A stretch of DNA of 8,402 nucleotides from Butyricicoccus sp. (GCA_031293105.1 JAUMSA010000359.1:1-8402), one strand, 5' to 3'; shown: positions 1-6,710, counted from the first letter of the stretch. Program-made: numbers and translations. Notes: a model not told the origin generated them from the sequence alone.

Positions 1-1
1 G

Positions 2-1087
2 GGCCGCCCCAACGTGGGCAAGTCCACCCTGTTCAACGCGATCACCAATGCGGGTGCGGAGAGCGCAAACTACCCGTTTTGCACCATTGACCCCAATGTC
101 GGCATGGTTGCGGTGCCCGATTCCCGGTTACAGCCGCTGACCGATCTGTATCATGCCAAAAAGACCACGCCTGCGGTGGTGGAATTTGTCGACATCGCCG
201 GTCTGGTGCGCGGCGCGAGCAAGGGCGAGGGCCTGGGCAACAAGTTCCTCAGCCACATCCGCGAAGTGGATGCCGTGGTGCATGTGGTGCGCTGCTTTGA
301 TAACGACAACATCGTGCATGTCGAAGGCTCGGTTGACCCGGCACGCGATATCGAGACCATCAATTTGGAGCTCATCCTGTCCGATATCGAGCATTTGGAG
401 CGCCGTCTGGACCGCACCCGTAAGGCGGCCAAGGCAGATAAAAAATTGAACCTGGACGTCGAAATCCTGGAAAAGCTCAAGGCACATCTGGAAGAGGGCA
501 AAACCGCCCGCACCTTCCCGGGCTTTGCCGACGATGAAGATGTACAGCGTGTGATGAAGGAAAGCGACCTGCTGACCGCGAAAAAGGTCATTTATGCGGC
601 CAATATGGACGAAGCCGGCTTTACCGGCGATCAGACCGAAAATGCCCGTCTGGCAGCCGTACAGGCGATTGCAGACGCCGAAGGCGCGATGGTACTGCCC
701 ATCTGTGCCAAGCTGGAAGAGGACATCGCAACCTTGGAAGAGGACGAAAAGCAGATGTTCCTGAGCGAGCTGGGCTTGGAAGAATCCGGCCTGGACCGTC
801 TGATTCGCGTATGCTATGACCTGCTGGGTCTGATGAGCTACTTGACCGCAGGCGAGCAGGAAGTGCGCGCTTGGACGATCGAAAAGGGCACCAAGGCGCC
901 GCAGGCGGCCGGTAAGATTCATACCGATTTTGAGCGCGGTTTCATTCGGGCCGAAGTGGTTTCGTACGACGACCTGATGGCTTGCGGTTCCCTGGCCGCA
1001 GCGCGCGAAAAGGGCCTGGTACGTTCGGAAGGCAAGGAATACGTGATGCAGGACGGCGACGTGGTCTTGTTCCGTTTTAATGTATAA
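2..1087 (+). CDS. ychF: Ribosome-binding ATPase YchF (Obg/OLA1 family), 5' end cut off by the window
   Basis: This is the YchF/OLA1 subfamily of Obg-like P-loop NTPases, cytoplasmic proteins that bind the ribosome and prefer ATP over GTP. The first readable codons give the P-loop GRPNVGKST (G1). DIAGLVRGASKGEG is the G3 region, in which the residue that is the catalytic Gln in Ras-like GTPases is hydrophobic, as in all YchF proteins. G4 reads NMDE (602-613) in place of NKxD, the family hallmark linked to ATP use. A charged helical stretch (about nt 380-505) matches the inserted coiled coil. The C-terminus is the TGS domain, ending in VVLFRFNV. 361 residues are visible. E. coli YchF has 363 with about 8 before this point, so only about 8 codons are missing and the true start is upstream of base 1. 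There is no internal break. The identification is secure; the promoter is not in view. Confidence 0.97.
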   Translation, partial: GRPNVGKSTLFNAITNAGAESANYPFCTIDPNVGMVAVPDSRLQPLTDLYHAKKTTPAVVEFVDIAGLVRGASKGEGLGNKFLSHIREVDAVVHVVRCFDNDNIVHVEGSVDPARDIETINLELILSDIEHLERRLDRTRKAAKADKKLNLDVEILEKLKAHLEEGKTARTFPGFADDEDVQRVMKESDLLTAKKVIYAANMDEAGFTGDQTENARLAAVQAIADAEGAMVLPICAKLEEDIATLEEDEKQMFLSELGLEESGLDRLIRVCYDLLGLMSYLTAGEQEVRAWTIEKGTKAPQAAGKIHTDFERGFIRAEVVSYDDLMACGSLAAAREKGLVRSEGKEYVMQDGDVVLFRFNV

Positions 1088-1142
1088 ACCGCCGCCAGGC
1101 AGCAAGGTGGCATCCGGATTCCGGCTCATTTTTTAACGGCAC

Positions 1143-1180
1143 GGCGCATATCCTTCTGCATAAGGGGATGTGCGCCTTTA
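1143..1180 (+). terminator. Probable intrinsic terminator after ychF
   Basis: GGCGCATATCC (1143-1153) pairs with GGATGTGCGCC (1166-1176) in an 11-bp stem with one G-T wobble and a 12-nt loop, followed by TTTATGTT. The U-tract is short, so termination may be partial. A separate T6 run at 1129-1134 has no convincing stem in front of it. The hairpin sits between the ychF stop and the promoter of the next gene, which supports a terminator role. Confidence 0.55.
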
Positions 1181-1196
1181 TGTTGCCTAATTGTTG

Positions 1197-1225
1197 TTGT
1201 AATTCGACGGAAAATGTCATACAAT
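1197..1225 (+). promoter_or_regulatory. Candidate sigma-A promoter for the vanW-DUF975 operon
   Basis: TTGTAA (1197-1202) and TACAAT (1220-1225) are separated by exactly 17 nt. The predicted start near 1232 leaves a leader of about 44 nt before the ATG at 1276. It follows the ychF terminator hairpin, so the operon is probably transcribed independently. This is a consensus match only. Confidence 0.6.
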
Positions 1226-1275
1226 AGGGAATACAGATGTTTGACGCCATTTCACAGAGAGGATTAGGATAGACG

Positions 1276-3162
1276 ATGGAGAAACGACATGAAGGGTCTT
1301 CCGCCGATCGCTCGTTGGAGGACATCTTACAAGAAATGAACGGACATAAGGAAAGCACCGGCAACAGCGCTTTGGATGCCATGCTCCGTGCCCGCGATAA
1401 GGAGCCTTCGGAAAACGGTCTGGCGGGACCATATTCCGAGCCCCTGCATGAGGATGACAGTACCTTTGAGCCGTTCGGGGCCTTTGAAAATTTGGTGCCC
1501 GCAGGCCACAGTGCCCCGGCTGCTTTTGCAGAACCGGCGAAAACTCGTAAATCATCCCGAAGCCGGACACGGAAGAAAAAGAATAAAAAAGGCGGCGCTT
1601 GGAAAAAAGCAGCCGCGATAGCTGGCGCCGCAGTCGTCGTTTTGGCGGGCGGCACGGTTGGGTATACTTACGGATACAGCGGTATCCATTTCGGCATGCA
1701 GGCTGGTGCCGTCAAGGTGGGCGGTATGTCGCTGGAAGAGGCGCAAAAGGCCATTGACCAGGCTGGCAGTGATCTGCTGGATGGTAAGGCCATAACCCTC
1801 ACCATTTACGACAAGGACTATACCATCGACATTGCTTCGGTCACAACCGGCATGGACAGCGAGCAGTCGGCCAAGGAGGCCTATGATTACACCCATGACG
1901 GCGGTTTGTTTACCCGCATCGGTCACACCTTTACCGCACTTGTCGGGCAGGGCGAAGCGCCGCTGTCGGTCAGTGTCGATGACGAGGCGCTGACGACCCG
2001 GTTGGATGAGATTGCAGCTGAGGCGCTGACCGAGCCGGTTAACCCGAGCTGGACCGTCGAAGGGGATAAACTGGTAATCGATACCGGCAAACCCGGTGTC
2101 TCGTTTGACCGCGATGTGGTATCCAAAGCCATTACGCTCAAAATCCGTACCATGGATTTTGAGCCGTATGAGGTCAAGGTCACGACCAGTGACCCGGCTC
2201 CCGTCGATGTCGACCAGATCGCAGCCGAAGCCCAGACCCAGCCTAAGAACGCGACTGTCGATAAATCGGACGGCAAGACTATTGTGCCCAGCGTGGACGG
2301 CGTCTCGTTCGATGTCGATGAGGCCAAGGCGATTGTCGGCGACGGCAGCGCACAGACCTATGAAATCCCGATTACCCGGACACCGGCTAAGGTTTCCGCC
2401 GACAAACTGGCCGATGTGCTGTTCCGCGATACGCTGGCCAGCACGTCTACCAACCTGAATGAGGGCAACAAACCGCGTACGAATAACGTCCGGCTGGCCT
2501 GCAAGTATATCAATGGCACGATTTTAAATCCGGGCGAAGAATTTTCGTATAACAATGTCGTCGGGCAGCGAACCGCCGAGCGGGGCTTCCAATCGGCAGG
2601 CGCTTATGCCAACGGACAGCTCATCGACGAAGTAGGCGGAGGTGTCTGCCAGCCGTCTTCAACGCTGTATATGGCCGTGCTCCGCGCCGACCTGGAAGTG
2701 ACCGAGCGTCACAACCACAGCCTGACGGTGGCCTATACTCCGCTGGGTGAGGATGCGACCGTTTCGTGGGGCGGCCCGGATTTCCGCTTTAAAAACAACA
2801 CCGATTACCCGATTAAGATCGTGGCATCTCAGTCGGGCGGCGCAATGTACGTGGAGATTCTGGGCACCAAGACTTCGGACAAAAAGGTCACGCTGAAAAC
2901 CGAAATTTTGGAAACCCTGGACTATGATGTGGTCGAGCAGACCGATGCTTCTTTGGCGCCGGGCGCACGCGAGACCAAGCAGAGCGGTGCGACCGGCTAC
3001 AAAACCGTCACCTATAAGACGGTTACCGAAAACGGCCAGTCGACGACCACCAAGGCGAACACGTCGTCCTATAAGAAGCGGGATAAGATTGTCTTGGTAG
3101 GGCCGTCCGCTTCGACCGAACCGGCCACGACGGATACGGCCGATGCCACAAGCAACGCATAA
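1276..3162 (+). CDS. Membrane-anchored VanW family protein with peptidoglycan-binding-4-like repeats and a G5-like C-terminus
   Basis: A 628-residue type II membrane protein. Residues 1-90 form a hydrophilic, presumably cytoplasmic tail. A strongly basic stretch (90-110) precedes one membrane segment (about 111-130), and the rest lies outside. Two related units follow, each with an (D)xIAAEAxTxP start and a GVSFD motif (GKPGVSFD at 271-278, DGVSFD at 341-346). They resemble YoaR-type peptidoglycan-binding-4 domains. The VanW domain spans about 388-520 with the signature DEVGGGVCQPSSTLY (451-465, Cys458). Residues about 538-610 look like a G5 domain, then a Ser/Thr/Ala tail. VanW's reaction is unknown; a wall role is inferred. 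AGGA at 1266-1269, 6 nt before the ATG, and GAGAGGA at 1257-1263 support the start. The DUF975 gene begins 16 nt after the stop. No vanHAX genes are nearby, so a resistance role is not supported. Confidence 0.93.
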   Translation: MEKRHEGSSADRSLEDILQEMNGHKESTGNSALDAMLRARDKEPSENGLAGPYSEPLHEDDSTFEPFGAFENLVPAGHSAPAAFAEPAKTRKSSRSRTRKKKNKKGGAWKKAAAIAGAAVVVLAGGTVGYTYGYSGIHFGMQAGAVKVGGMSLEEAQKAIDQAGSDLLDGKAITLTIYDKDYTIDIASVTTGMDSEQSAKEAYDYTHDGGLFTRIGHTFTALVGQGEAPLSVSVDDEALTTRLDEIAAEALTEPVNPSWTVEGDKLVIDTGKPGVSFDRDVVSKAITLKIRTMDFEPYEVKVTTSDPAPVDVDQIAAEAQTQPKNATVDKSDGKTIVPSVDGVSFDVDEAKAIVGDGSAQTYEIPITRTPAKVSADKLADVLFRDTLASTSTNLNEGNKPRTNNVRLACKYINGTILNPGEEFSYNNVVGQRTAERGFQSAGAYANGQLIDEVGGGVCQPSSTLYMAVLRADLEVTERHNHSLTVAYTPLGEDATVSWGGPDFRFKNNTDYPIKIVASQSGGAMYVEILGTKTSDKKVTLKTEILETLDYDVVEQTDASLAPGARETKQSGATGYKTVTYKTVTENGQSTTTKANTSSYKKRDKIVLVGPSASTEPATTDTADATSNA

Positions 3163-3178
3163 AAGGATGTAAAAGAGT

Positions 3179-3970
3179 ATGATCAAACTGGACAATACGC
3201 TGCGCCGGACCATCAAAGCACAGGCAAGACTACGGATTCTGTCCCGCTTGCCGGTTTGCGTGCTGGCTGCGGTGGTGTATATGTTGCCCGCCGTCTTTAT
3301 CGGTGTGCTGACCTCGGTGCCGATGGATGCCGGACTGATGCGCATTGTGCGGATGCTGCTCATCAACCTGGTGTGTGAGGTCGTTATTCTGGGCCCCATC
3401 ATGCTGGGTATCCAATACACGTTTGTCCAGGTCGCGCGCGGCCAGACGCCGGAAATGCAGGGCATCTTTGCCCCGCTGGGCGATGTACGCGAAATGTTCC
3501 GCGGCATGCGGATGATGTTGTGTATGGGGGTGCGCGTGATTTTATTGGCGCTCATCCCAACCGTTCTCTATGAAGCGGCGGTCTATTTCGTGCTCAACTG
3601 GATGGATGCGCAGGGCATGAACGATTTTAATTCCATGATGCGCGCCGTCGGTTTGCTGATTATTGTGTACTGCCTGATGCTTTTACCCGCTGTCGGACTG
3701 GGCGCCAGCTACTGGATGGGATACTCTGCCCTGCACGATGACCCGTCGATTGGGGTTTGGCGCGCAACCAAAGAAGGCGCGAAGCTGCTGCGCGGCCAGC
3801 GCTGGCAGATGATCGTATTTACCGTCAGCTTTTTGCCATGGTTCATCGCCGGGCTGTTTACCTGCGGCATCCTGAGCGGCTTTGGCATGATTTATCTATG
3901 TGTTTCGCTTTATTGCTTGCGGGACCGGCTGGAGGGCCGGCAGCAACCCGAAGTTCCACCAATGTTATAA
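3179..3970 (+). CDS. DUF975 family polytopic integral membrane protein
   Basis: A 263-residue, very hydrophobic protein of unknown biochemical function. Membrane segments can be seen at about 24-48, 55-83, 111-140, 155-178 and 209-246, the last long enough for two short passes. The C-terminal part (about 184-246) carries the DUF975 pattern: a soluble linker ending in a K/R-rich helix (ATKEGAKLLRGQRWQ), then a Ser-Phe-x-Pro-Trp-Phe segment and a Gly-rich turn. There is no signal peptide, catalytic motif or transporter signature. The start is supported by AAGGA at 3163-3167, 11 nt before the ATG. The gene follows the vanW stop by 16 nt with no terminator between, so the two are probably co-transcribed and end at the hairpin at 3971-4007. 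The assignment rests on overall pattern, so another DUF975-like (YciC-type) membrane family is possible. Confidence 0.8.
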   Translation: MIKLDNTLRRTIKAQARLRILSRLPVCVLAAVVYMLPAVFIGVLTSVPMDAGLMRIVRMLLINLVCEVVILGPIMLGIQYTFVQVARGQTPEMQGIFAPLGDVREMFRGMRMMLCMGVRVILLALIPTVLYEAAVYFVLNWMDAQGMNDFNSMMRAVGLLIIVYCLMLLPAVGLGASYWMGYSALHDDPSIGVWRATKEGAKLLRGQRWQMIVFTVSFLPWFIAGLFTCGILSGFGMIYLCVSLYCLRDRLEGRQQPEVPPML

Positions 3971-4007
3971 AAAATTGCCCATACCGATCGGTATGGGCGA
4001 TTTTGTT
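3971..4007. terminator. Bidirectional terminator between the convergent DUF975 and carboxypeptidase genes
   Basis: The stem is a perfect 22-nt palindrome at 3977-3998 with half-site GCCCATACCG, able to form 9 bp closed by a GATC loop. An A-rich run lies to its left (3969-3974) and a T-rich run to its right (4001-4009), so a U-tract exists for transcripts from either side. It starts right after the DUF975 stop (3968-3970) and ends at the carboxypeptidase stop (4008-4010). Confidence 0.9.
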
Positions 4008-5600
4008 TTAGGCTGCCGGTGTTTCTTCGGTTTCCGGGGTGGGTTGCTCTTCGGCAGAGGGCTCACTTTCGGTGGTCGGCTGCTCTTCCGGGGTCGTGGT
4101 TTCCGGGGTTTCTTCCACCTGCGGTTCGGGGGATACCACTTCGACTACCGCCGAGAGGATGCAGGGCACCATGCCGGTCAGCGATGCGTCCCCCAGGACA
4201 AAGCGGACTTCGTGCTGTCCGGGCTGTGCATCGGCTGGGATGCGGATGGTGTAGGCGCTGTGCGCCTGGTCATTGGTCACTTGGAACGCCGGATTGACCG
4301 CGCCCGTGATGTCCTGTCCATCCCACTGCCAGCGGGCGGGGAGGGAAACAGAGGCAATGCCGTTTGCACCGGACAGGTCCGCGGTTACGGTCAGTTCCTT
4401 GCCGGGATACACCTGCGCGCTGCGGATATTCAGGCTGCCCTGGTATTCCAGCGGCCGCTGCTCGACCGGAATGGAGATATCGGCACGTTTTTCGGTGCCG
4501 TCAAACATGGTCAAAACAAAGGAAACATCCATGGTGTCGCGCGACATGTCATAGAGGGTCGTGCTCAGTGTGGAAACCTTGTTTGGTGTCGCCTGGAAAT
4601 AGGAATTGCCAAATCCGCTGACGGCTGTGCCGTTGACGTACCACTGGGCCTTGGCGACATAGGCATTCGAGAAACCGGTCAGCTGCGCGGATACCTGGAA
4701 GGGTGCATACGGCCGCACCGAAGCCGGGGTGTCGGTAAACTGGACGACAGTGGACGCGCGTGCGGCATCCCGCCGGGCGATTTCGGCAAAGCCATAGTCC
4801 AAAAGCTGCCGCGAATCGCGGAATCGCTGGGCATCGCTGGTCGATTTGAGCACAACAGAGATGACCCGGCGGCCATTGCGCTCAGCCGTTGTGGTCACAC
4901 AGTATCCGGCCGCGGAGATGGTACCGGTCTTGAAGCCGTCCAACCCTTCATAGGGACCCATGGTGTTGAGCAGATGGTTGGTATTGTTGTAATACCGGCC
5001 GTTGAAGGAATACCCGCTCTTGCTGGTGATATTCAAGATCGCCGGATAATCGTCGATAAATCGCTTGGTCAGTTTGGCCTGCGAACGTGCGGTGACATAA
5101 TTGGGCTGCGCGCCATGGCAGTTGTAATAGGTCGCCGTAACGCCGAGTTCCCGCGCCGTGGCGTTCATGCGCTGAACAAAGGCAGCTTCGGTACCGCTGA
5201 TATGTTCGGCCATAGCGATACACGAAGCGCTCGCCGACGGAATCATAATCAGGTTGAGCAGGGTTTCCACCGTGTAAGTAGCGCCTTCGGTCAGCGGAAC
5301 CGCGGTCGGATAGCTGGAATCCCGCGATTTGACCGCCACATTGTGGCTGATCCATACCGGGGTGTCCATGGTCAAGGTGCCTTTTTCCAGCTCCTGATAG
5401 ATGATGTAGGCCGTCATGACCTTGGTCATGCTGGCCGGGACACGGGCGGTGTCTGGGTCTTTGGAGAATAGCTCCTCACCGGTCTGCGCATCCATCACAA
5501 AGGCAGATGCCGCCCGCAAATCAAGCGCAAAAGCGCTGGGCAGGCACACGCTAAGCAGCACACAGACCATGACAAAACAGGAAATCACTCTTTTCTTCAT
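4008..5600 (-). CDS. Secreted D-alanyl-D-alanine carboxypeptidase (peptidase S11, PBP5/DacF-like) with two Ig-like domains
   Basis: A 530-residue penicillin-binding D,D-carboxypeptidase that would trim the terminal D-Ala of wall stem peptides outside the membrane. A Sec signal peptide (MKKR, hydrophobic core, cleavage near SAFA-L26) leads into the S11 domain (about 27-285). Motif 1 is SMTK (Ser57, Lys60). Motif 3 is KTGT (224-227) within GLDGFKTGTISAAGYC. Motif 2, normally SxN, reads Ser122-Ala-Ser124. The C-terminal half is not the usual PBP5 C-domain with membrane helix. It holds two similar beta-rich, Ig-like units (about 286-380 with WYVNG at 320-324, about 386-490 with WQWDG at 424-428), then a Glu/Pro/Thr tail (491-530). 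The start at 5600 has AGAAGGTG 5 nt upstream. The frame stays open to 5912, but that extension covers the divergent promoters and does not look like protein. A dac letter cannot be assigned. Confidence 0.93.
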   Translation of the reverse strand: MKKRVISCFVMVCVLLSVCLPSAFALDLRAASAFVMDAQTGEELFSKDPDTARVPASMTKVMTAYIIYQELEKGTLTMDTPVWISHNVAVKSRDSSYPTAVPLTEGATYTVETLLNLIMIPSASASCIAMAEHISGTEAAFVQRMNATARELGVTATYYNCHGAQPNYVTARSQAKLTKRFIDDYPAILNITSKSGYSFNGRYYNNTNHLLNTMGPYEGLDGFKTGTISAAGYCVTTTAERNGRRVISVVLKSTSDAQRFRDSRQLLDYGFAEIARRDAARASTVVQFTDTPASVRPYAPFQVSAQLTGFSNAYVAKAQWYVNGTAVSGFGNSYFQATPNKVSTLSTTLYDMSRDTMDVSFVLTMFDGTEKRADISIPVEQRPLEYQGSLNIRSAQVYPGKELTVTADLSGANGIASVSLPARWQWDGQDITGAVNPAFQVTNDQAHSAYTIRIPADAQPGQHEVRFVLGDASLTGMVPCILSAVVEVVSPEPQVEETPETTTPEEQPTTESEPSAEEQPTPETEETPAA

Positions 5601-5620
5601 TATTTCACCTTCTCTTTCAT

Positions 5621-5640
5621 TTGTCCGTCCCCCGGGACAA
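5621..5640 (-). promoter_or_regulatory. Inverted repeat in the carboxypeptidase leader
   Basis: TTGTCC (5621-5626) and GGACAA (5635-5640) are perfect complements around a C-rich centre, and a shifted fold pairs GTCCC with GGGAC. It lies between the candidate promoter and the ribosome binding site (5606-5613), with no U-tract. It may be an mRNA-stabilising leader hairpin or an operator; the sequence does not decide. Confidence 0.4.
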
Positions 5641-5651
5641 TCCTTAATTAA

Positions 5652-5680
5652 AGGATACAATTTTTTGCATAAAAATGCAA
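5652..5680 (-). promoter_or_regulatory. Candidate sigma-A promoter for the carboxypeptidase gene
   Basis: On the minus strand, TTGCAT (5680-5675) and TATCCT (5657-5652) are 17 nt apart. The predicted start near 5645 gives a leader of about 45 nt. The -10 match is imperfect, and a competing TTGCTG-17-TACATA pair lies farther upstream in this AT-rich stretch, so the exact promoter is uncertain. Confidence 0.45.
5665..5680. repeat. Perfect inverted repeat at the carboxypeptidase promoter
   Basis: TTGCAT-AAAA-ATGCAA is a perfect 6-bp dyad with a 4-nt centre. On the minus strand one arm is the candidate -35 box and the other lies in the -35/-10 spacer. That position fits a repressor operator. No regulator gene is in the window to link to it. 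Confidence 0.5.
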
Positions 5681-5802
5681 CTATTTTATGTAAAATGATG
5701 AAATGGAAACAGCAAAGTACGACAGCGTCATAACCGTGACCGCAACGTACAGGCGGTGGGGCTGCGAAACCCGTGTAGCCGCGCAAGTTTTTTCTGCCCG
5801 GC

Positions 5803-5817
5803 CAAATGCGGCATTTG
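5803..5817. repeat. Perfect inverted repeat at the nudC promoter
   Basis: CAAATGC-G-GCATTTG is a perfect 7-bp dyad with a single central base. Its right arm overlaps the first three bases of the nudC -35 box (TTGACG, 5815-5820). The loop is too short for a stable hairpin, so a protein-binding site is more plausible than an RNA structure. Confidence 0.5.
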
Positions 5818-5843
5818 ACGCCAAAATCGGGATGCAGTATAAT
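5815..5843 (+). promoter_or_regulatory. Strong sigma-A promoter for nudC
   Basis: TTGACG (5815-5820) and a perfect TATAAT (5838-5843) are separated by 17 nt, close to the vegetative consensus. The predicted start near 5850 gives a leader of about 30 nt with AGGACGGTGG (5864-5873) as ribosome binding site. It is the best promoter in the window. Confidence 0.85.
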
Positions 5844-5879
5844 AAACACCGATAGAAAAAGATAGGACGGTGGACAACG

Positions 5880-6710
5880 ATGCTGCAAGAAATTGCACCT
5901 CATGTATATCACAATGAATTTTGCAACCCGGCGCCGCGTGAAACCGACTTGGTGACCGTATTCGATGGCCGGAATGCGCTGCTCCAGGATGGGAAATATC
6001 CGACGGTTGCCGATATGCGAGCACTGGGCGTTTCCGATGCCGATTTGGTGTACTTATTTTCGGTGGATGACACGGCGTTTTTCCTGCTGTGGGAGGTCAC
6101 CGACGCGGTGCGCGCTGGGCTACAGCCCGGCCCGGTCGATGCCTGCCGCACCATGGAAGGCCCCTATATGGCTCTGGCCGGGTCGACCGCGCTGCACTTG
6201 TATCGGTGGTATCGTGCCAACCGGTTCTGCGGTTGCTGCGGTGCGCCCAATCGGCGTGACGACAAGGAGCGCGCCATGCGGTGTACAAAGTGCAATGCCA
6301 TTGTGTATCCGACCATTGCCCCGGCCATTGTGGTGGCCATCCGGGACGGCGACCGCATTGTCTTGACCAAATATGCCGACCGGGCAACCCCGCGCTATGC
6401 GCTGATTGCTGGGTTTATTGAGATTGGGGAAACCATGGAGGATACCGTGCGCCGGGAGGCGATGGAAGAAGTTGGACTCAAGATCAAGAATCTGCGGTAC
6501 CATGGCAATCAGCCGTGGGGCTTTTCGGGCACCTTGATGCTTGGCTTCTGGGCCGATCTAGATGGGGACGATACCATCACGCTCGACCGGCAGGAACTCA
6601 AGGAAGGCGTTTGGATGCACCGGGATGAAGTTCCGGAAACGCCCAACCCGCTGGATTTGACCCATACGATGATGGAGTTGTTCCGCAAGGGACTGGACCC
6701 CAAAGACTAA
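5880..6710 (+). CDS. nudC: NADH pyrophosphatase NudC (Nudix hydrolase with zinc ribbon)
   Basis: A 276-residue cytoplasmic Nudix enzyme. The family cleaves NADH and NAD to NMN(H) plus AMP and, in E. coli, removes NAD caps from RNA. An N-terminal domain (about 1-110) leads to a four-Cys zinc ribbon (CGCC at 117-120, CTKC at 135-138). The Nudix fold follows, with a complete Nudix box at 178-200: Gly178, Glu184, then REAMEEVGL (192-200), whose Glu193, Glu196 and Glu197 are metal-binding positions. The NudC signature after the box, SQPWPFP in E. coli, reads NQPWGFS (210-216): QPW is kept, the flanking positions differ. The ATG at 5880 is well placed after GGTGG at 5869-5873, and the promoter at 5815-5843 drives it alone. 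It is divergent from the carboxypeptidase and convergent with the SLH protease, with no partner gene. Length matches the family (E. coli 257). Confidence 0.93.
   Translation: MLQEIAPHVYHNEFCNPAPRETDLVTVFDGRNALLQDGKYPTVADMRALGVSDADLVYLFSVDDTAFFLLWEVTDAVRAGLQPGPVDACRTMEGPYMALAGSTALHLYRWYRANRFCGCCGAPNRRDDKERAMRCTKCNAIVYPTIAPAIVVAIRDGDRIVLTKYADRATPRYALIAGFIEIGETMEDTVRREAMEEVGLKIKNLRYHGNQPWGFSGTLMLGFWADLDGDDTITLDRQELKEGVWMHRDEVPETPNPLDLTHTMMELFRKGLDPKD

Noticed and set aside
128..1129. A 333-codon open frame on the minus strand opposite ychF.
   Set aside because: It lies antisense to a clearly conserved gene, has no recognisable domain, and is a by-product of GC-rich codon use.
1089..1135. T6 run (1129-1134) after ychF as an intrinsic terminator.
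   Set aside because: The only stems in front of it are CCGG/CCGG with a 3-nt loop or GCCGCC/GGTGGC 17 nt away, neither of which forms a normal terminator.
1241..1270. A second possible promoter, TTGACG at 1241-1246 with TAGGAT at 1265-1270.
   Set aside because: Spacing is 18 nt and transcription would start at the vanW start codon, removing its ribosome binding site. The pair at 1197-1225 fits better.
1276..3162. VanW annotation read as part of a vancomycin-resistance cluster.
   Set aside because: No vanH, ligase, vanX or vanR/S-type gene is present. VanW-domain proteins with YoaR-type repeats are common in Clostridia without resistance.
2659..3555. A 298-codon minus-strand frame across the vanW/DUF975 junction.
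   Set aside because: It spans two well-supported plus-strand genes, and its composition is that of a reverse-strand shadow.
3900..5471. A 523-codon open frame on the plus strand opposite the carboxypeptidase.
   Set aside because: Its translation is Gly/Arg/His-rich with no domain, and the minus strand encodes a complete S11 peptidase with motifs and signal peptide.
5601..5912. The carboxypeptidase frame stays open upstream, adding 104 codons.
   Set aside because: The extension overlaps both divergent promoters and the nudC start and its residues do not resemble a protein domain. The MKKR signal peptide at 5600 has a good ribosome binding site.
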